A stretch of 64,000 nt of DNA from an uncultured Bacteroidota bacterium (GTDB lineage: Bacteria; Bacteroidota; Bacteroidia; NS11-12g; UBA9320): the NCBI GenBank assembly GCA_937124965.1, contig CAKZLB010000039.1, positions 62,001 through 126,000 on the forward strand. The letters run 5' to 3'. Each line of letters opens with the position of its first letter. Within the stretch, counting starts at the first letter, position 1. The notes under the pieces are model-generated. The model ran no database searches. It had not been told where the DNA came from and was given only the letters and a program-made list of their open reading frames with translations. Shown here one piece after another: positions 26,585 to 36,270 of this stretch. Position numbers and translations under genes: made by a program.

Positions 26585-27001
26585 ATGGCAGAAAATAAAA
26601 CACAACCAACATCAATGAGTATTCAGGAGTTTATTAAAAGTCAGCCTGAACACAGACAAGCGGACTGCTTTCGGTTGGTTGAAATCATGTCAAAAATTAC
26701 AAATGATCAAGGTACAATGTGGGGGCCAAGCATCATAGGCTTCGGACATTACCACTATAAATACGAAAGTGGGAGAGAAGGAGATTTTTTCCATGTGGGT
26801 TTTTCACCTCGGAAACAAAATTTGACAATCTATGTCATGGCTGGTTTTGGAGCAAGTGAGATTATGAGTAAACTTGGTAAATACAAAACAGGGAAATCGT
26901 GTTTGTACGTAAAGAAACTATCAGACATTAGTGAAGACGCATTAGAAGAACTTATTCATTACAGTATCAAGAAGATAAATGAAAAATACCCTCCGAAATA
27001 G
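26585..27001 (+). CDS. DUF1801 (YdhG-like) family protein
   Basis: The protein matches the DUF1801 pattern: PEHRQADCFRLVEIM, TMWGPSIIGFGHYHYKYESG, FFHVGFSPRKQNLTIYVM, and the late GKSCLYVKKLSDISEDAL. This soluble YdhG-like fold has no firmly known function. The ATG at 26585 is preferred over a GTG three codons upstream because AAAGGGTGG lies at ribosome-binding distance from it. It closes the run of genes that begins at 24631. Confidence 0.8.
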   Translation: MAENKTQPTSMSIQEFIKSQPEHRQADCFRLVEIMSKITNDQGTMWGPSIIGFGHYHYKYESGREGDFFHVGFSPRKQNLTIYVMAGFGASEIMSKLGKYKTGKSCLYVKKLSDISEDALEELIHYSIKKINEKYPPK

Positions 27002-27030
27002 ATAAAACCTAATTCCAAAGCTAACCAAAT

Positions 27031-27882
27031 ATGAAAAAAAAGTTCCTTCTTTTAATCCTAATGATAGTTGAAGTGAGTTGTTTAAATGCTCAAACGATTA
27101 TTAATAATTCAAGCTTTTTGTTTATTGGTTATAGTTCAACTCAGGGACCTCCAAACGATCGCTGGGCGGAAATTGATGAATTAACCATTTCAAAAATTAC
27201 GTCAAACGATACTTTTTTTACAATTGGAGATTCAAAATATGTAAAATCAGGAACAAAGTCATTCATGATACAAGACACTGATACGTTTCTCATGTTTGAC
27301 GAAGCTTTAAAGAAAGGAGACTCCTTATTTACGTTTAATGACGCAATTTCAATTTCTGTTGTGGTCGATAGTGTAAAACAAATCAAGCTTCATAATGGCA
27401 AATACTATAAACATTGGTACTTGAATGATTTGCAATCTTCCGGCACTCTGTATGTTTGGATTGAAAGCCTCGGTGAAAGGCATATGGGATGGCGATTTTT
27501 ATCAGATATAAAAAAGTTACACCTCCCAAGTTTAGCTGCCGTTTGTCAAAATGATGATATTACACATTGGGATTCCTCTTTGTCTAAATACGGAAACAAA
27601 GCATTGTCTCAAACCTGTAATTTTGATTCAATTTCTCAAGTCTTATCCGTAAGTCAATTAACTATTAAGCCTCAATTGTTGTATCCCAATCCCGTTCAAA
27701 ATTTTTTAACGATAGACTCAATAGCCGCCATCAACTATTCAATCGTTGATATTAATGGAAATACGAGATTAGAAGGTCGTTATGCCCATCCTATCGACGT
27801 TTCAAGTCTTAAACAAGGAATATATTTTGTAACCTTAACGTCGAGGGATAAGTCAGCTATTTATAGAATTCTAAAGAAGTAA
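27031..27882 (+). CDS. Hypothetical type IX-secreted protein
   Basis: A signal peptide ends at LNAQ (residue 21). The middle part, about 22-205, is a beta-rich region I cannot assign, with a pair of cysteines (AVCQNDD and SQTCNFDS). The last ~70 residues are a Por/type A sorting domain (LLYPNPVQNFLTIDS ... QGIYFVTLTSRD). So it is likely exported and then handled by the type IX system represented by SprA at the right of the window. It overlaps the next gene by one base (TAATG), so it is probably co-translated with the thioredoxin-like lipoprotein. Confidence 0.65.
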   Translation: MKKKFLLLILMIVEVSCLNAQTIINNSSFLFIGYSSTQGPPNDRWAEIDELTISKITSNDTFFTIGDSKYVKSGTKSFMIQDTDTFLMFDEALKKGDSLFTFNDAISISVVVDSVKQIKLHNGKYYKHWYLNDLQSSGTLYVWIESLGERHMGWRFLSDIKKLHLPSLAAVCQNDDITHWDSSLSKYGNKALSQTCNFDSISQVLSVSQLTIKPQLLYPNPVQNFLTIDSIAAINYSIVDINGNTRLEGRYAHPIDVSSLKQGIYFVTLTSRDKSAIYRILKK

Positions 27883-28913
27883 TGGTACGTCTAATTGTCA
27901 TTCTTGGAGCTCTATTAATTTGCTCATGCAGTGCTTCGAAGCAACGAATTATGTCTTGCTTGGAAGAGGTTTCAACGTCAAAGGTTATCATCGTACAAGA
28001 CAGATATGATATAAACCGTGAGACATTTTACACAGATAGCACCTATGTTCACTTTAGGGATAAACGATTTCTAGATTTTGACGGCTTTGGAGGTATTTAT
28101 CAATACGAATCTATCGATGGACAAACAGAATATTATGGCAACGGTGATACTCACCATATCCGAACAGCACAGTTTTACATTTACTTGAAATACTTTCAAG
28201 TATTACATGATTTGTCAAAATTCAAAAGGAAGGTGAAGGTGTCTTATGTTTCGCCAAAAAAGGATTCTATTATTGTTACACCACGCATTAAATTAGATAA
28301 AACAGCAACTGTTACATACACGCTTGTCTTAAATGACTCGAACCAATTAACACGAATAATTAAAAGAGATAAAAGTGATTTGTATTATGTAAACGACTCT
28401 ATTGTTTATCATATTAAGAGGCCAACAAGTGAAATTCAGCAAAGTTATTTCTTTAATAAATTAGAGGGAAGAGATTCTATCAATGTGAAGAAAATTGTTG
28501 AGAAGATTTCGTTAGATACTGGGAAACTGGCTTTCGATAATTTTGACTCCATATCAAAGCAGATTCACATTAGTGGCCCAATTGCTCAAAACGGGAAAAG
28601 TGTTGTGATTTATAGTTTTATCAGTTGTGCGCCATGCGCTGTTTTAAAGCAAAAACTAAAAGAGGAGATTGAACAAGGGAACTTAGATAGCGGTAGAGTA
28701 GTAGTTATGAATGCCTATGACGATGAAATATCTCTAAAAAAGTTCATCGCCACAAAGCAGTACAACTTTTCATACTACAAACTCAAAAGCTTTAAAATGG
28801 GTCACTCATTTCCTACTGTTGCTTTTTATAACAATAATGGTAGGTTAGAGTATGAAGTTTCGGGATATAGTCCGGCACTTGTCAGAAATGTATTAAAATA
28901 TTTAAAGGATTAA
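27882..28913 (+). CDS. Lipoprotein with C-terminal thioredoxin-like domain
   Basis: A lipobox (ICSC, acylated Cys16) marks it as a lipoprotein. Residues 20-225 are beta-rich and unknown. The C-terminal ~115 residues look like a thioredoxin fold: VVIYSFISCAPCAVLKQKL, with the redox pair CAPC at 249 and 252, and a later cis-proline region GHSFPTVAFYNNNGRL. CAPC differs from the CGPC of thioredoxins. It may reduce or form disulphides in the periplasm, possibly in its coupled partner, which has two cysteines (inference). The stop abuts the convergent DUF3108 gene without a single base between. Confidence 0.65.
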   Translation: MVRLIVILGALLICSCSASKQRIMSCLEEVSTSKVIIVQDRYDINRETFYTDSTYVHFRDKRFLDFDGFGGIYQYESIDGQTEYYGNGDTHHIRTAQFYIYLKYFQVLHDLSKFKRKVKVSYVSPKKDSIIVTPRIKLDKTATVTYTLVLNDSNQLTRIIKRDKSDLYYVNDSIVYHIKRPTSEIQQSYFFNKLEGRDSINVKKIVEKISLDTGKLAFDNFDSISKQIHISGPIAQNGKSVVIYSFISCAPCAVLKQKLKEEIEQGNLDSGRVVVMNAYDDEISLKKFIATKQYNFSYYKLKSFKMGHSFPTVAFYNNNGRLEYEVSGYSPALVRNVLKYLKD

Positions 28914-29711
28914 TTATAGCTTAGAGTCGAATGGATTCTCTAATCCAGAATAAGAAGTCAAATCAACTTTTAGAGATCCAACCCATATATCGGTTTGAAC
29001 TCTCACTGGTAATCTATTTTTGTCGTCAGTAACCCAGATAGTCATATCGTCTTCGTCTTTAAAAACGCGATCAACGACCAATTGCGGTCTAAGTTTAATA
29101 CATCGAACTTTTCCAAAGTCACTTTTAATTGTTTCGATACCTAGGTATTTAAATTTGAGATTATAGATTTTTTGATCTAGGTAAATATCCAATGGATACG
29201 TTTTGCCAATGTAAGCGTCACTAAAATCAATTGTACGTGCATAGTACGTTCCGCTAACGATGTCCTGAACGTATTCAGGCATGTCCATGTTCTTTTTTAA
29301 TCCTTGTAATTTTTTCTTGTCATGATGGTAATAAACTAAATCGGTATCAGTGTACTTGTCTTCTTTAACCGTTTTGAAATATTTGAGTGGAGCAATTCCA
29401 GTTGTGTCGACGTAAGTTTCGAAGCGATCTCGCACATTGTACATCCAATCAAACGAACGATTCGTTTTGCCCTGTGCAACAATGTGATATGTTGGTCTAT
29501 CATTTACAACTACTGCTGTATCGTCTACGCGTATAGTGATCTTTGCGGCATTTATCCATCCGTAATGTACACGGTATTCTAGTTTTTCACCATAACCAAA
29601 AGCCTGGTTGGTTTGATTTCTAAATTTAAATCCGTCGTTTTCTTTTTGAGTGAAACTGAAGTTGAAAACAACGATTAAGGTAAGGGCGATGTATTTTAAT
29701 TTTGCTTTCAT
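28914..29711 (-). CDS. DUF3108 domain protein
   Basis: A signal peptide is followed by the DUF3108 pattern: FGYGEKLEYRVHYGWINAAK, YHIVAQGKTNRSFDWMYNVRD, a GIAPLKYFK turn, and the late DDMTIWVTDDKNRLPVRVQ strand pair. The fold is a periplasmic beta-barrel-like sheet of unknown role that is widespread in Bacteroidota. Convergent with the thioredoxin-like lipoprotein and divergent from the barrel gene at 29883, across 171 bp. Confidence 0.85.
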   Translation of the reverse strand: MKAKLKYIALTLIVVFNFSFTQKENDGFKFRNQTNQAFGYGEKLEYRVHYGWINAAKITIRVDDTAVVVNDRPTYHIVAQGKTNRSFDWMYNVRDRFETYVDTTGIAPLKYFKTVKEDKYTDTDLVYYHHDKKKLQGLKKNMDMPEYVQDIVSGTYYARTIDFSDAYIGKTYPLDIYLDQKIYNLKFKYLGIETIKSDFGKVRCIKLRPQLVVDRVFKDEDDMTIWVTDDKNRLPVRVQTDIWVGSLKVDLTSYSGLENPFDSKL

Positions 29712-29869
29712 AAAGGTCTTGTATTAACAACTCATACATTTCAAAAGTTGTTCCATAGTCCAATTCAAATATATTACCAATTAGTGTATTGTTTATGGTT
29801 AAGGGTTGACATAAAGTTAAATAGCACATTCATAGATATTTAGTTGAAATAAATTGAAAAGGATACTAC

Positions 29870-29877
29870 TATATTTG
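29870..29877 (+). promoter_or_regulatory. -7 box TATATTTG for the barrel gene
   Basis: TATATTTG lies five bases before the ATG at 29883. A TTG at 29844-29846 is 23 bases upstream, at the long edge of the usual spacing. The transcript would be almost leaderless. Confidence 0.6.
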
Positions 29878-29882
29878 TCGCA

Positions 29883-31004
29883 ATGGTAACGTATCTACTC
29901 AAGCGATTTGTCATCGTTTTTTTGGTTCTACTGTCTATAAATTCGTACGGACAATGGAACAACTCCTTCTTTGATTTGGAACGGGATGACACTTCTGAAG
30001 GCTTGGTTTCCCTTTCAATTGAAAATCTAAATTACTTCAGAAACTCAGAATATAAATCACGAATAGATGAAGGTCGTTCTTTATTTGGGTACCAACTATG
30101 GCCAGAGTTAATTTACCAAGCTTCCACTAATGTTCAAGTATCTTTTGGAATGTTTCTTCAACAAGATTTCGGAAGTGACGAACTGTATAAATCAACCCCA
30201 ACGTTTAGCCTTCAGTTTGGAAAAAAAGGTCATATGGTCCGATTTGGAACTCTAATGGGAAGCATGCAGCACAAGTTGTTAGAGCCTATTTACGACCCAG
30301 AAAGAATCATTGAAAATCGTTTGGAGAATGGGTTCCAATATGTTTTAAGTAAAAGGAAAATAGATGGTGAGTTCTGGGTAGATTGGCAAAAAATGATTTA
30401 CCAAAACAGCCCATTTCGCGAGGAGTTTACAACAGGGTTACGAATAGAACCAAAACTTCCAACAAAAAACAACAATCATCAAATATCCTTACCTATTTCA
30501 ATTGTGTCCTTTCATAAAGGAGGGGAAATTGATACCTCGAAAATGCCAACGATTAGTAATTTTAATTTTGATTACGGGCTAAGATATGTTGCCCGAAATC
30601 CAAACTGGTTTGATTCCATCGATTTGCAAGGTCACGCAATCTACTACGAAGACATTTCTACTGAAACTGAGAATTATATTGATGGTTTAGGTCAGTACGT
30701 TTCTGTTGCCGCGTATAAGAATGGGTTTGGAGTGATGTTAAATTATTGGGACTCGCACCAGTATCACAATCCAATGGGTGATGCGATCTTTAGAACAGTT
30801 TCAATGAGAAACCCTGAGTATATTTTTGATTACAGAAAGCTAATAATGGCTCGACTATCGTGGGAGAAAGTAATTAAAGAGAATCTACACTTTCTAATAC
30901 GGACTAACTTCTCTCATAACTTAAAAGAAGAAACGAACGACTTTATTGCAGAGTTCTATTTTAGATGGACTCCAACCTTTGGACTTTTTAGCGTCAAAGA
31001 ATGA
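29883..31004 (+). CDS. Predicted outer-membrane beta-barrel protein
   Basis: I do not recognise a named family. A signal peptide (cleavage near SYGQ, residue 23) precedes about 350 residues of alternating amphipathic strands with many aromatic and short polar turns (MFLQQDFG, FGKKGHMVRFGTLMG, WDSHQYHNPMGD), ending FRWTPTFGLFSVKE, with strands suited to a porin-like barrel. It is coupled to a small soluble protein by a 4-bp overlap. Confidence 0.55.
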   Translation: MVTYLLKRFVIVFLVLLSINSYGQWNNSFFDLERDDTSEGLVSLSIENLNYFRNSEYKSRIDEGRSLFGYQLWPELIYQASTNVQVSFGMFLQQDFGSDELYKSTPTFSLQFGKKGHMVRFGTLMGSMQHKLLEPIYDPERIIENRLENGFQYVLSKRKIDGEFWVDWQKMIYQNSPFREEFTTGLRIEPKLPTKNNNHQISLPISIVSFHKGGEIDTSKMPTISNFNFDYGLRYVARNPNWFDSIDLQGHAIYYEDISTETENYIDGLGQYVSVAAYKNGFGVMLNYWDSHQYHNPMGDAIFRTVSMRNPEYIFDYRKLIMARLSWEKVIKENLHFLIRTNFSHNLKEETNDFIAEFYFRWTPTFGLFSVKE

Positions 31005-31354
31005 CAGAATTGAAAACACTAACAGAATTAAATTCTAATGCTGAGTTAAGGCAGGAAGTGATTGATCAATTAAACAAAGACTTTGGTTCTAATGTTCCAG
31101 ATTTTGAATGGGATGATTCAGTTGTTGATCCATTCTCAGCGTTCGTAACTTCATTTGAGCATTTTCTAAAAGTATGGCTGAGAGAGCATGAACAAAAGTT
31201 AATGCAAATCCTCTATAGGGTAGATTTATTTGAACGAAAGGTGAAATTTGTTTGGTCATATGATGCGGATGAAAGACCTAGAAGACTTGCTTTTATGATT
31301 CTCGACAGAGAGTTGCAAAAGGTATTGACACGCCGACTTAATAAACAGAAATGA
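31001..31354 (+). CDS. Hypothetical small soluble protein coupled to the barrel gene
   Basis: I do not recognise this 117-residue protein. It is mostly helical, acidic at the N-terminus and basic at the C-terminus (ELQKVLTRRLNKQK). Its ATG overlaps the stop of the preceding barrel gene by 4 bp, so expression is coupled. It has no signal peptide, so any link to the barrel is by operon only. Confidence 0.5.
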   Translation: MTELKTLTELNSNAELRQEVIDQLNKDFGSNVPDFEWDDSVVDPFSAFVTSFEHFLKVWLREHEQKLMQILYRVDLFERKVKFVWSYDADERPRRLAFMILDRELQKVLTRRLNKQK

Positions 31355-31412
31355 CCACAACCGAACAATTCGATTGTTAAAAAACATGTAACTTGCGCTC
31401 AAATTCTGAGTT

Positions 31413-31970
31413 ATGAAAAAATATATAGGTTTGAGTTTTGTAGCATTGCTATTAGTTTTTACAGGATGTAAGGATGATGAAGGCACGACACCTACACCAG
31501 AGAATAAAGACAAATCGAATTTCGAAATGGCAACGGAAGGTACTTGGAGAGTAGAATCAGGAACAATAGATCCAGCCATAACCATCGATATTCAAGGAAA
31601 TGTAATTACAGTTGATGAATACTGGGATCTTTTAGCATATCAAGGTGGTGGAGTAGTTCAAGATTGTGATAAAGATAATGTGATGCACTTGAATGCAGAT
31701 TCTACCGTGTTATTAGATGAAGGCCCAACAAAGTGCGACCCTAATGACCCACAGTCGGAAGATGGAGGTACTTGGACATTTCTAGATAACGAGAGTAAAA
31801 TTAAATTTAGTAGCTTTCCTTTTGACCCTCAAGGTTCACCACAAACACTTGATGTTACAACATTATCGAGTACGAATATGAATATCGAAATGACGTACGA
31901 ATTCGAAGATCCTATTAAAGGTGGGAAAACAAACCACATAATTAAATTGAATTACGTTAACACCAAGTAA
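31413..31970 (+). CDS. Lipocalin-like lipoprotein (DUF5004-like)
   Basis: A lipobox (VFTGC, Cys19) is followed by a Thr/Pro linker and a beta-rich domain: GTWRVESGTIDPA, a conserved cysteine pair (QDCDKDN and TKCDP), GGTWTFLDNESKIKF, and MTYEFEDP. This is the usual lipocalin-like/DUF5004-type fold seen in surface lipoproteins of Bacteroidota. The ligand is unknown. It overlaps arsC by one base (TAATG). Confidence 0.6.
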   Translation: MKKYIGLSFVALLLVFTGCKDDEGTTPTPENKDKSNFEMATEGTWRVESGTIDPAITIDIQGNVITVDEYWDLLAYQGGGVVQDCDKDNVMHLNADSTVLLDEGPTKCDPNDPQSEDGGTWTFLDNESKIKFSSFPFDPQGSPQTLDVTTLSSTNMNIEMTYEFEDPIKGGKTNHIIKLNYVNTK

Positions 31971-32329
31971 TGAGTACAAGTCTTTACCATAATGCACGAT
32001 GCAGTAAAAGTAGAGAGGCTTTAAACGTATTAAAGGAACACGACGTTCAATGTGAGGTTGTTGAATATATGAAGGTGCCATTATCAAGCAGTGATTTACA
32101 AGCCATTATTCAAAAATTAGGAATCACTCCGTATGATCTAATCCGCAAGAAGGAAAAAGTATTCAAAGAAAAGTTTAGTACGTCTGATATTGAAGGAACT
32201 GATTGGATTCAGGCTATGATTGATTATCCGCAACTAATGGAACGACCGATTTTAGTTTCGAATAATAAAGCCGTGATAGGTCGCCCCCCTTCTAATGTAT
32301 TGTCAATTATCCCTTCCAGCGCTTTTTAG
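31970..32329 (+). CDS. arsC: ArsC family arsenate reductase-like protein
   Basis: This 119-residue thioredoxin-fold protein carries the catalytic site NARCSKSR (Cys11, CxxSR) near the N-terminus, the VVEYMKVPLS and LIRKKEKVFKE segments, and the late MERPILVSNNKAVIGRPP, where the cis-proline and the Arg pair of ArsC lie. It is ArsC/Spx-type and uses glutathione/glutaredoxin in E. coli; no ars operon genes (efflux or ArsR) are nearby, so a general redox role is possible. It is coupled by one base to the lipoprotein upstream, and its 3' end overlaps the convergent DUF4846 gene by 23 bp. Confidence 0.82.
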   Translation: MSTSLYHNARCSKSREALNVLKEHDVQCEVVEYMKVPLSSSDLQAIIQKLGITPYDLIRKKEKVFKEKFSTSDIEGTDWIQAMIDYPQLMERPILVSNNKAVIGRPPSNVLSIIPSSAF

Positions 32330-33155
32330 ACGTAGCTGGGAAAGTCCATTCTGGAGTTCGTATTGGCTCATTCTCTTTCAAAATATACCAAGGACTAGAT
32401 TCACTATTGTTTGGATTAACTAAGATGTGTATGCTTTGAGCGGGCATGTAACTTTGCGAAAGTATCACCGCTGTCCTGCCTAAACTATCTCTTGCAACAT
32501 CCATTATGGTCACAGCATGGCCATAAGGGTTTCCCGTAACATGCAACACATCACCTGGTTTGATTTCATTAATTGAAATCATTTCCAATTCTTTCGACAT
32601 TGATGCTGTGCCACAGTATGTAAAAATTAAGTCCATATATTTTCTGTAGTTGGAATAACTTGTATCGCTATCTGCAGATTTTACCCACGACACGCTATTA
32701 CCGTTGATAACCGGACGATATCCTTCACTATATTTTTGCCATGTTGCCAAGTCTCCGCTTGTAAAATGAAAGCGTATTTGGTCATACAACTTTTGTTTAA
32801 AAAGAAATTCTGCTCTCAATCGCATAACGGCATCGGCACATTGTTGTAAGTCTCTTTTTCCAATATCAATGTCTAGAACGGCATACTGAGCATCCTGGTT
32901 TCTCTTTTCCTCTCCGTTAAACAAATACACTGTTTTGTCTTCTTTAAACGACAATTGTCGTAAAAAGAACCCAACATCATTCGTGTCGCACTTAACGCGC
33001 TCGAATCCAATTGGTGTATTTATTTCAATGGTCGATCGTATGGGAGTATTTGATGATTGCTTGTTTAATGAATCTTGCGTTTGAGGTTGGCTACAACCAG
33101 TGGCAATGACTGATATTAAAAACAGAAAGGAAGAAAGTGTAAGGATTTTACTCAT
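32307..33155 (-). CDS. DUF4846 lipoprotein
   Basis: A lipobox (IATGC, Cys21) is followed by the DUF4846 pattern, FERVKCDTNDVGFFLRQL, a VLDIDIGKRDLQQCADAVMRL core, and a C-terminal GHAVTIMDVA segment containing a His and Asp pair reminiscent of NlpC/P60-like folds. The family is common in Bacteroidota and has no assigned activity. It is convergent with arsC (23-bp overlap). Confidence 0.75.
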   Translation of the reverse strand: MSKILTLSSFLFLISVIATGCSQPQTQDSLNKQSSNTPIRSTIEINTPIGFERVKCDTNDVGFFLRQLSFKEDKTVYLFNGEEKRNQDAQYAVLDIDIGKRDLQQCADAVMRLRAEFLFKQKLYDQIRFHFTSGDLATWQKYSEGYRPVINGNSVSWVKSADSDTSYSNYRKYMDLIFTYCGTASMSKELEMISINEIKPGDVLHVTGNPYGHAVTIMDVARDSLGRTAVILSQSYMPAQSIHILVNPNNSESSPWYILKENEPIRTPEWTFPATSKKRWKG

Positions 33156-33327
33156 AGGTTGGATATTATTTTTTAACGCCAGAGTTATTATAAAAGTATT
33201 GATGGAGCTGCAACAACTATCGTGGACAAGTGGTGAATAGAGTTAATAAAATATAGCAGAAGAAGGATTAAGAAATCCATAACATTGCAGGGAACGCTTT
33301 TTGTAAAATAATATTTACTCAGTATAT

Positions 33328-36237
33328 ATGTCAAAATATCCTTTCATAAAACTTGTAGCAGCTTTTGTCTTTGTGATAATTAGCTCATCTGGATTTGCCC
33401 CTAATCCGGATAAGTTTGCGAAGGATTGGGTTGATAAAGAATTTGATAAGTTAAGTCTGGATGAAAAAATCGCTCAATTGATGATGATTGAGGTTCGCCC
33501 GACCTACGGTTCCGCACATCTCGAAAAGGTTCGAAGTGACATAAGAAAGTACAAAGTTGGTGGGGTGATTTTTTTTAAAGGCGATCCATTAACTGAGGTT
33601 AAACTTACAAACGAATTTCAAGCAATGAGTAAAACACCATTGATGGTTGCCATTGATGGAGAATGGGGATTGTCTATGCGATTGTCACAAACTACCACTT
33701 TCCCTTATCAAATGGGGCTCGGTGGAATTGCTGATAACGAAGTCATTTATGAGATGGGCCGTGAAATTGGAAGACAATGCAAACGAATGGGGATACACGT
33801 CAACTTTGCTCCTGTAATTGACGTAAACAATAATTCCAACAATCCTGTAATAAATTATCGTTCTTTCGGAGAGGATAAAGTTAATGTTGCCGAAAAAGGG
33901 TGGTCTTACGCTAAAGGTATGCAAAAGGAAAATGTTATGGCTTGTGCAAAACATTTCCCCGGTCATGGCGATACAGATGTTGACTCTCATAAAGATCTTC
34001 CAGTAATCAAACACTCACGAGCACGACTAGATTCAATAGAGTTGCATCCGTTTAAATCCCTTATTGATAGCGGTGTAATGAGCGTAATGACCGCCCACTT
34101 GTACATACCAGCTATAGATCCTACTCCAAACACAGCTATTTCAATTTCTCCTATTGGAATCAATGGGTTGTTGAGAAACGAACTTGGGTTTAATGGGTTG
34201 GCATTTACAGACGCATTAAATATGCAAGGGGTTGCTAAATTTCATGCACCTGGAGGTCTTGAATTAAAAGCACTTAAGGCTGGAAATGATATTTTATTAG
34301 CACCAGGAAATATTCCTAAAGCAATAGAATTAATTAAAGCAGCGATAGCTTCTGGTGAGTTAACAAAGGAATACGTAGAAGAAAAGGTAAAGAAAGTTCT
34401 CTATGCAAAATATTGGGCAGGGTTGAATGAGTTCACACCAATCGCAGAAGAGAATTTAATTGAAGAACTAAATTCGTCATATGCTACATTCTTATTAAAT
34501 AAATTAATAGAAAAACAACTCTGTGTCGTACAAGATGAAAACGGTTTATTGCCGTTAACGTTAAATAGTAAGGCAAAAATAGCTACGGTTTCAATTGGTG
34601 GTGATGTCACAAATAAATTCGAATCCACCATTGATAAATACCATAAGGCGGATCATTATCACCTACCAAAAATTGTGTCAAAAGATGATATTAATGGGGT
34701 GTCTAAGAAGTTTAAACAATACGACCTTGTAATAGTAAGTCTGCATAAAAGTAGCCGATACCCAAAAAATAATTTTGGTGTGACTTACTCTGCTTCAAGA
34801 TTTGTTAAAGCGCTCAGTGATAGCATAAACTGTGTTTTTGTGGATTTTGGAAATCCTTATAACCTTAAATCATTTGACGGTGTCAAAACTGTAGTTATGG
34901 CATACCAAGATGATGATGTCAATCATGAAAAAGCAGCACAAATGCTGTTTGGAGCCATTCCAGCTGATGCGTTTTTGCCCGTCTCTGTCACTCAAAACTT
35001 TAAAGTATTTAACCAAAAAGTTATAGAAGATAAAAAGTTACTTCAATACGGAGAGCCTGGAGAAGTGGCTATGAGCGAAAAGGGGCTTGCAAAAATTGAT
35101 AGCATAGCTGAGGATGCAATATCGAAAGGTGCAACACCAGGATGCCAGGTATTAGTAGCTCGTTATGGAAAGGTGATATATCAGAAATCCTTTGGAAAAC
35201 ATACATACAATGAAAACCGAAAAGTAGATAATGATGATTTATACGATTTAGCTTCGTTGACAAAAGTGAGCGCTACAACTTTGAGTATAATGAAACTAGT
35301 GGAGGATTCGGTAATTAAGCTATCCGATCCTTTGTCGAAGTATCTCAATAACTTGGATACTACGAATAAAAATGAGATTACACTTAAGCAAATATTAACG
35401 CATTCTGCTGGTTTGAAGAGTTGGATTCCTTTTTATCAAGTTACAACGCGCGACCCTATGGTATATGATACCACTTTTTCTAAAATAGCTTCAGATAGGT
35501 TCTGCATAAAAGTGTCAGATGATTTATACATGTGTCGTGAGTTTCAGTCAGTAATTTTTGGTAGTATTTACAATTCAGACGTTAAATCACCGGGTAATTA
35601 TGAATATAGTGATCTTGGAATGATTCTAATGCGTTATTTAATTGAACAAGTTACTCATACGACGTTAGATCGGTTTGTTGACAGCGTTTTCTATCAACCT
35701 ATGGGATTACGAACTATGACGTACAACCCCTTAAATAAATTTGATAAATCTCAAATAGTTCCAACAGAAGATAATGCCGATTTTAGAAAGTCATTGGTTC
35801 ATGGATATGTTCATGACCCTGCTGCGGCGATGCTAGGAGGAGTGTCAGGGCATGCTGGTCTTTTTTCGAATAGTACTGATGTAGCTGCAATTATGCAAAT
35901 GTTACTAAACGGTGGCTATTACAACGGGAAAAAGTTATTGGATGAATCAACCATTGCGGAATTTACAAAATACCAATATATCAATTCACGAAGAGGAATT
36001 GGGTTTGACAAACCAGAACCAAATAGAAATAAGACAAACCCAATTTCTGATTACGCATCTAAACAAACGTTCGGCCATAGTGGCTTTACTGGAACTCAAA
36101 TGTGGGCCGATCCACAAAACGGAATAGTGTATGTTTTCTTATCAAACAGAGTCTTTCCTTCTGCTGAAAACTGGAAATTAGTAAGTATGGGAGTTCGAAC
36201 TAAGATCATGGATGTCATTTATGAATCGATTGAGTAA
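33328..36237 (+). CDS. GH3 beta-N-acetylhexosaminidase fused to a beta-lactamase-fold serine hydrolase
   Basis: A signal peptide precedes a GH3 domain (about residues 35-380): AIDGEWG, the KHFPGHGDTDVDSH loop with the acid/base His213-Asp215, and the nucleophile Asp295 in FTDALNMQG, typical of NagZ-type hexosaminidases. A linker (about 390-590) leads to a class C/PBP4-like serine hydrolase: SLTK with nucleophile Ser643 and Lys646, YSD at 760-762, and HSG in GHSGFTG. The fusion is seen in Bacteroidota and suggests peptidoglycan turnover or recycling outside the cytoplasm, with two different bonds attacked by one protein. It has no clear -7 box upstream. Confidence 0.87.
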   Translation: MSKYPFIKLVAAFVFVIISSSGFAPNPDKFAKDWVDKEFDKLSLDEKIAQLMMIEVRPTYGSAHLEKVRSDIRKYKVGGVIFFKGDPLTEVKLTNEFQAMSKTPLMVAIDGEWGLSMRLSQTTTFPYQMGLGGIADNEVIYEMGREIGRQCKRMGIHVNFAPVIDVNNNSNNPVINYRSFGEDKVNVAEKGWSYAKGMQKENVMACAKHFPGHGDTDVDSHKDLPVIKHSRARLDSIELHPFKSLIDSGVMSVMTAHLYIPAIDPTPNTAISISPIGINGLLRNELGFNGLAFTDALNMQGVAKFHAPGGLELKALKAGNDILLAPGNIPKAIELIKAAIASGELTKEYVEEKVKKVLYAKYWAGLNEFTPIAEENLIEELNSSYATFLLNKLIEKQLCVVQDENGLLPLTLNSKAKIATVSIGGDVTNKFESTIDKYHKADHYHLPKIVSKDDINGVSKKFKQYDLVIVSLHKSSRYPKNNFGVTYSASRFVKALSDSINCVFVDFGNPYNLKSFDGVKTVVMAYQDDDVNHEKAAQMLFGAIPADAFLPVSVTQNFKVFNQKVIEDKKLLQYGEPGEVAMSEKGLAKIDSIAEDAISKGATPGCQVLVARYGKVIYQKSFGKHTYNENRKVDNDDLYDLASLTKVSATTLSIMKLVEDSVIKLSDPLSKYLNNLDTTNKNEITLKQILTHSAGLKSWIPFYQVTTRDPMVYDTTFSKIASDRFCIKVSDDLYMCREFQSVIFGSIYNSDVKSPGNYEYSDLGMILMRYLIEQVTHTTLDRFVDSVFYQPMGLRTMTYNPLNKFDKSQIVPTEDNADFRKSLVHGYVHDPAAAMLGGVSGHAGLFSNSTDVAAIMQMLLNGGYYNGKKLLDESTIAEFTKYQYINSRRGIGFDKPEPNRNKTNPISDYASKQTFGHSGFTGTQMWADPQNGIVYVFLSNRVFPSAENWKLVSMGVRTKIMDVIYESIE

Positions 36238-36270
36238 ATTATTTAAGTAGAAAATTAGAATACAACAAAT

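Noticed and set aside
31970-32329. Arsenic resistance operon
   Set aside because: Only an ArsC-like protein is present; no ArsR, ArsB/Acr3 or ArsA neighbours.
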